Assembly (NCBI GenBank): GCA_013115145.1
Contig: JAAPAO010000195.1
Coordinates: 5,606 to 54,936 of the forward strand
Length of the DNA stretch: 49,331 nt
Source of the DNA: Perkinsus chesapeaki
Taxonomy: Eukaryota > Perkinsozoa > Perkinsida > Perkinsidae
Reading direction: 5' to 3'
The first letter of the stretch is position 1; every line of letters begins with the position of its first letter. Positions 45,150 through 49,331 of this stretch are shown piece by piece. The notes under the pieces were generated by a model. It ran no database searches. It was given only the letters and a program-made list of their open reading frames with translations, and had not been told where the DNA came from. The position numbers and the translations under genes were made by a program.

Positions 45150-46471
45150 ATGTCTACGTCTTCCTCATCATCATCTGAATCATCTGCCTACCACTCGTCT
45201 GGTTCGTCGAGCGACGAAGACGCGAGTCCGCTCCCCGTAGCCCCGAAGAGAAGGGGGCCCAAGGAGGGGGTGAAGCGAGGGGAGTATAACACGAAAATAA
45301 GCACTGAAGCGGCAAGGCGACTAATAGAAGCCAAGAGGGACGGCTCGGAGCCCTGGTATGAATCATACCGTATGATGTCGCCCGGCACAATGGGATCAAG
45401 AAATCAACTGCAAGAAGTATAATAAGGCGCGGTACTCCAACTAAGAAACGCCAAGGTGGACACCGCCACTCAAAAGTGCAGCAAGTACACAAAGAGGCTC
45501 TCATATCCATGCTTGAAAAAAATCCTCAAGCCCGACTCAAGGACATGCGGGTCATGTTGAGAGAGGAGTACCAACTTTAGTGAGACCATATTTTCAATGA
45601 TTACTTGGAAGGAAGGTCGCTCCGGACTACTCGTATGCAACAAAACCTCTCTCAGGTATGCGACTCAACAACCGATCGAACGCTAAATCTCGAAGCATTT
45701 ACGGTCAAGAAGATAATCACTGTACCCGAGGGGGTGAACTCAGATGTGAACAAAACTAAGCGAAAAGCCTATATCGAGAGCTTCATGCAACATCAGAGTG
45801 AAGCTCGGCTCATGCTGTACCAAGATGAAAGCAATGTAGATTTATATTTTAGACGATCCCAAGGAGGAAGTGTTAAAGGTCAACGAGTTCGTACCAGACA
45901 GTGCAACCAACAAGGAAAGAATATACACGCCTTGGGATTGATGGGCCTGGGTGGGTTATATTACTGGACGCGTCGGAGAGGGTCGATGAAGATGGAAGAT
46001 TTTGGGATATTGGCTCGTTGATGCTCTGTTATTTGTTTGCGAGGACCGCGAAATAGAACCCAGCAGGATCACCGTAATTATAGATAATGCTCCGGCTCAT
46101 AGTCGGGTGGAAGAAAAGTTGGCTGTACATCAAATCCTTTCCCCGGTCCGGGTGCTTCGTCTGGGCCCTTATTCTGCGCCCCTTAACGCCCTAGAGTTCT
46201 GCTAGTCCAGCAGAACTCTAGGGTCCAGCAGTGCTGGAGCAAGTTCAAGAGCGAGTACAGAGGCTGGCTGGACTCCCATATCGAGGAAGTGATAAACGGT
46301 CCTGTTCCTGTTGGTGTCAGCAATTTCGAGCACCGTCTCGATATAGTTGAGCAGGCCATCGACAGCGCAATCGATACTATCACTCCGCAGGATTGCTTTA
46401 AATGGTATAACCATGTAACTGGCCAGTTCTGTCGGTGTGCGGCTCTTGAAGATTTGCTCTACGGACAGTAA
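45150..46471 (+). mobile_element. Broken Tc1/mariner (IS630-type, DDE) transposase
   Basis: Five consecutive plus-strand segments in shifting frames make one transposase. 45150-45422 has a Ser-rich start MSTSSSSSSESSAYHSSGSS and then EGVKRGEYNTK. About 45405-45580 is helix-turn-helix-like (IKKSTARSIIRRGTP, KNPQARLKDMRVML). 45605-46021 contains YQDESN, with the first catalytic Asp at 45824-45826. 46002-46205 contains VIIDNAPAHS, with the second Asp at 46083-46085, and YSAPLNALEF, with Glu at 46194-46196. 46224-46471 holds the C-terminal tail (SKFKSEYRGW). Order and spacing fit the DDE_3/IS630-Tc1-mariner family, cut-and-paste DNA transposases. Frameshifts, a stop and a hairpin insertion right after the catalytic Glu inactivate it. 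Terminal inverted repeats were not found. Confidence 0.85.
46189..46223. repeat. Hairpin insertion in the transposase, 15-bp perfect arms
   Basis: CCCTAGAGTTCTGCT, centre agtcc, then AGCAGAACTCTAGGG. The left arm is the coding sequence for ALEFC of the transposase. The right arm is its exact reverse complement, after which the coding sense resumes with tccagcagtgctggagcaag (CWSK). The right arm therefore looks like a copy of the left arm placed in inverted order. Confidence 0.95.
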
Positions 46472-47000
46472 CGTTCCCTCGCATTAAGATCTCACGACCG
46501 GTCAGTGTCACTAACTGTGGCGCATTCTGTGGGATCCGGTAACTGCGGGATCCCGCTTCGTGCTCTGTGGTCCATGAGTCATAGACCATTACCTAGCGCA
46601 GTTTGAACCCTCTTGAACATGATTGATATTCACGTGACCTGGAAATGCTGTACATATAAGCTAACTGTGCTCATGCTCATATGAGCTAATGCGAGCACAC
46701 TGTGCTCGCATTAGTCTGTGGCACAGACTCTGTGCTCAGCACAGATATCAGGCTCAGAGCGGCCATGGAGCGGCGCATCGCGCCTGTGGGCGAAGGGCAT
46801 CACTTGCGGAAAACGGAGTCTCTTAGGACGAGCCATCATTAAACAGATAACAACAGACGAGAGAGCACTAAAGACCCAACGCGGTTGTTAAGGTTCTTGG
46901 GGTCCAACTCGCCATCTCGAGGTCTTCAACAAACAGAAGGGGAAGGGGTAGACAGCAGGCGCAGAGTCACACAGCGGTGCGTGACGCACCGTTTCTTTGA
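46472..47000. other. Palindrome-rich spacer between transposase and peptidase B
   Basis: No gene. It contains the palindrome chain at 46675-46745 and a hairpin-like pair near 46540-46555 (gggatcc...gggatccc). Its right end (46912-46990) matches sequence upstream of peptidase A. Confidence 0.7.
46675..46745. repeat. Chain of four abutting perfect palindromes
   Basis: GCTCATATGAGC (46675-46686); CTAATGCGAGCACA c TGTGCTCGCATTAG (46686-46714); AGTCTGTG g CACAGACT (46713-46729); TCTGTGCT c AGCACAGA (46729-46745). Each shares its first one or two bases with the end of the one before, so 71 bp are covered with no spacer and no mismatch. Confidence 0.97.
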
Positions 47001-48650
47001 CCGAGAATTGGTTAACTGACAGCTACTATTATGTTGTTCTGCATCGTGGCCTTAATAGTTATCAGACCTGGCTGCTCGAGGACAGATCTGCCCCATATTC
47101 CGAGCATCATTGAACAAACTACTATGACCGATGAGAAGGCTGAAAGCGCACCCGGCCAGCACTCGCTCGCCTCTTCAAAAGGTGTGTCACAGAAACTCCA
47201 GGGATATGGCAAACACTGGGCTCGACAGGTCGTGTGGCCTGGAGAGGGTCGTCAATGCGGCATGCTACCTCTTTGTATCAAGATCCACCGACGGACTTCA
47301 GCTGGGTCACACAAGGAGCCGTGAACCCGCCGATTGATCAAAGAGATTGTGAAAGCTGTTATGCTATAGCTACACTCGGTAAGCTGGGGCTGATCGGTTT
47401 GCTCCTGTTAAGCCCAGGAAGGCTCGGTTGCTACCTCTTTAGGAGGGTTGGAGGGGGCGTTCAAGATCAGGACGGGAAGTTTGGCCAGATTCTCAACCCA
47501 GCAGGTGGTCGACTGCTCGAAAGGCTTAGGAAATAGGTGAGACCCGGACCGTCAGCAACACCACTACTGCAGTCCTTACAAAATTTTTAATACAAATGAT
47601 TCCTAGCTCCGCAGCTGCATAAAGGTTCTATCTCTCAGGGGATGCTACGGAGGCGGAAAACCGAATACCCTCCGCTATGTTTTCTCCCGTGGGATAGTCT
47701 CCGATGCTGCCTACCCCTACACTGCGAAGGAAGGAGAATTCCAAGAGGTTACGAAAGACAAGAATAAACAATGCCTGCAGGTATGGTCGGTATAACCGCT
47801 TATTTAGCAGTGTTGAGCCGATAGGCTGGAGACCTCGACCTCGGGAAAAGCATAGTTATAGATGACAATCAACTAGGCAGGCTTTTCACCGAACTTATCC
47901 ACGGTCCTATTGTGGTGAGTGTAGATGCTGACACGCCACAATGGAGACGTTACACCGGAGGAATCCTAGCTGGTGAGTGTTTCACAGCCATGCGGTATAT
48001 CTGGTTGACATTGGTAGACTTTTACTGTAACGGAGAGCCAAAGCATACAGTCCTTCTCGTTGGATATGGTGTAGAAAGGAACACCAGGTGAGCTACCTTT
48101 CTGGACAGTTTCATTCCAGCTGAAGTTCTCACTAGTTACTGGCTGTTAAGGAATAACAGAGGGCCAAAGTGGGGGGAAGGTGGTTACGTTAGGATATTTA
48201 GAGACCCAAATGCCAAGACCGGGCCGGGTAGGAGGGGTTTGTTATTTATGCATCATCGAGAAAGTTTTTAGGATTCTGTAATATAATGGCCAAGCCAGCC
48301 TTTCGACCAGTTATTGCTGACAAGATGAAAGCCACCGCTTGCAGAGATAAAGACTCATAGATCTGAACTGTTGAACTTCGGTTCGCTGTTCTTAGTTCGG
48401 CATCGTTACGATGCATTTGTTACCTAGTCATGTTTACAAAACTTCATCAGTTATTTTCAGAGGCGATTACTAAGTGTTGTCTTACATTTGTGCGTTTTGC
48501 GGAAACTGCTCCAAATCATGGCTTGTGGCAGAATACGGACTCAAGTATCAAGAATTCATACAATACACCGTCTCGATTACGCTGTCTTTTTTTGACGGTC
48601 TTATCTGGCCATACTTTAGCAACCTAGGTTCATTCCTCGTCCGTCGAAGT
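47001..48650. repeat. Duplicated block B (peptidase unit)
   Basis: Direct-orientation partner of 38119-39748. Notable differences are an extra stretch around 47581-47598 (aaatttttaatacaaatg) in the third intron and 'cctagg' near 48622. Similarity ends at cattcctcgtccgtcgaagt in both. Confidence 0.95.
47031..48271 (+). CDS. Papain-like (C1A) cysteine peptidase, copy B
   Basis: Seven exons: 47031-47181, 47229-47378, 47443-47536, 47639-47780, 47825-47972, 48018-48087 and 48136-48271. They have exactly the sizes of copy A (151, 150, 94, 142, 148, 70 and 136 nt) and total 296 residues. The catalytic Gln, Cys94 ([10 protein letters not shown]), His238 and Asn258 are all kept, as are all splice sites, so it should be functional. 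It differs from copy A mainly in the signal peptide (MLFCIVALIVI versus [11 protein letters not shown]) and in a short patch of exon 3 (DCSKGLGN versus DCSEDYGN); the rest is almost the same. Even the introns match, so the duplication or a later conversion is recent. Confidence 0.9.
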
Positions 48651-48858
48651 TGAACGGTTGCTACCTTTTTAGGTGGTGCCATTGGACTCAACTCAACAAG
48701 AATAAAGATAGAACTATCTCAATATATAATTCAGCAAATAACTTATACGCTAAGTAGACAATTATTGTGTTATGTCTCCGACACAAGTTGTGTGCTACAG
48801 ATCAGGCGAACAACTATCACACCCCCTAGGAGACTACTTCCATAAATCACACAATCAG
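48272..48858. other. Downstream of peptidase B; no gene seen
   Basis: The first 380 bp are the end of duplicated block B. The remaining 200 bp (48651-48858) are AT-rich with no open frame of note. Confidence 0.6.
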
Positions 48859-49266
48859 TTAGTGTGCGCTTGGCAATGAAACTCCAGTTGATTCTAACCA
48901 ATCTCTGACTTTTTTCGGGACCTTACAATGGCCAGTGCTAACAAAGGCATCACCAAAAAGATCATTCGGCTGTACAACATATCGTACTAAATCTCTCTCC
49001 GTTTCACTACGGGGAGGATGCCATTTACCATTTCGGTGTTGGTCCAAACCGGCTACTATTAATGAGTCTACAGTAACTCGTTCAACCAAAATTAAGGATA
49101 ACACGTGCTCAGGATCCATACTGTCGAAATCTTCAACTTCTCTCACCACAAAAACCCATTGTCCAGGCTCAATGTCTGGGAATGGTATTCCACCTGGAGT
49201 TACTGATTTTGACATCCTGCTCAAGAGAGCTCGATGAGGTTGTACAGCATAGTCAACATTACACAT
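48859..49266 (-). CDS. Hypothetical protein, 135 residues; possible retroelement fragment
   Basis: An uninterrupted minus-strand frame starts at ATG 49264-49266 and ends at TAA 48859-48861. It reads as ordinary protein, with segments such as PDIEPGQWVFVVREVEDF, HVLSLILVERVTVDSL and KVPKKVRDWLESTGVS. The 'PGQWV' strand and the position after a putative chopped element recall the small C-terminal domain of retroviral-type integrases, but the match is weak. It may equally be an exon of a gene whose 5' part lies outside the window. Function not assigned. Confidence 0.45.
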   Translation of the reverse strand: MCNVDYAVQPHRALLSRMSKSVTPGGIPFPDIEPGQWVFVVREVEDFDSMDPEHVLSLILVERVTVDSLIVAGLDQHRNGKWHPPRSETERDLVRYVVQPNDLFGDAFVSTGHCKVPKKVRDWLESTGVSLPSAH

Positions 49267-49331
49267 GTTACAGATCCACGCTAAGACCGTTCTGACACGT
49301 TGGGCGGATGAACAGTCGCATCGAGGATCCG

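Overview
This window looks like nuclear DNA of an intron-rich unicellular eukaryote, most likely a perkinsozoan alveolate (Perkinsus-like). That assignment is inference. It rests on very many GT-AG introns of about 40-50 bp, alveolate-looking gene content, AA15-type LPMO genes and papain-like genes in local families. No ORF longer than about 300 codons is continuous. The larger genes only appear when short introns are removed, and five rebuilt models (acetolactate synthase, SCP-x thiolase, ORC4 and two papain-like peptidases) close in frame from ATG to stop, which strongly supports them.

Layout. 1-215: 38-bp tandem repeat. 216-3.1 kb: degenerate DNA with a Ty1/copia RNase H relic. 3.16-9.43 kb: a minus-strand cluster of three AA15-like copper LPMO genes: one full length, one with an in-frame 411-bp deletion that removes the second copper histidine, and a third mosaic paralogue. 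10.9-12.85 kb: bacterial-type acetolactate synthase in four exons. 15.6-19.3 kb: SCP-x-type thiolase in twelve exons. 19.7-21.0 kb: CAP-Gly protein resembling tubulin-folding cofactor B. 21.1-21.5 kb: 24-bp minisatellite with an assembly gap. 22-24.3 kb: decayed copia-like element. 25.2-32.0 kb: E6AP-like HECT ubiquitin ligase with more than 20 exons. 32.1-33.2 kb: small FYVE-like zinc-finger protein. 33.6-33.9 kb: small unknown gene. 34.7-37.0 kb: ORC4 in thirteen exons. 38.1-48.7 kb: two nearly identical papain-like peptidase genes lying about 8.9 kb apart. Between them are a decayed third copy, a single-pass membrane protein gene, and a broken Tc1/mariner (IS630-type) transposase.

The housekeeping genes (10.9-37 kb) are single-copy and intact. 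The two flanks are dynamic: LPMO and peptidase families there show patchy paralogue homogenisation, deletion and decay.

The most unusual signal is a set of perfect short inverted repeats with 1-5 nt centres, densest at 37-47 kb. They include four palindromes joined end to end at 46675-46745. Others lie inside the transposase and inside the decayed peptidase copy. In the peptidase, comparison with the intact paralogues shows that the hairpin is an insertion copied from the adjacent strand. This points to repeated strand-switch (snap-back) synthesis as a local mutational process.
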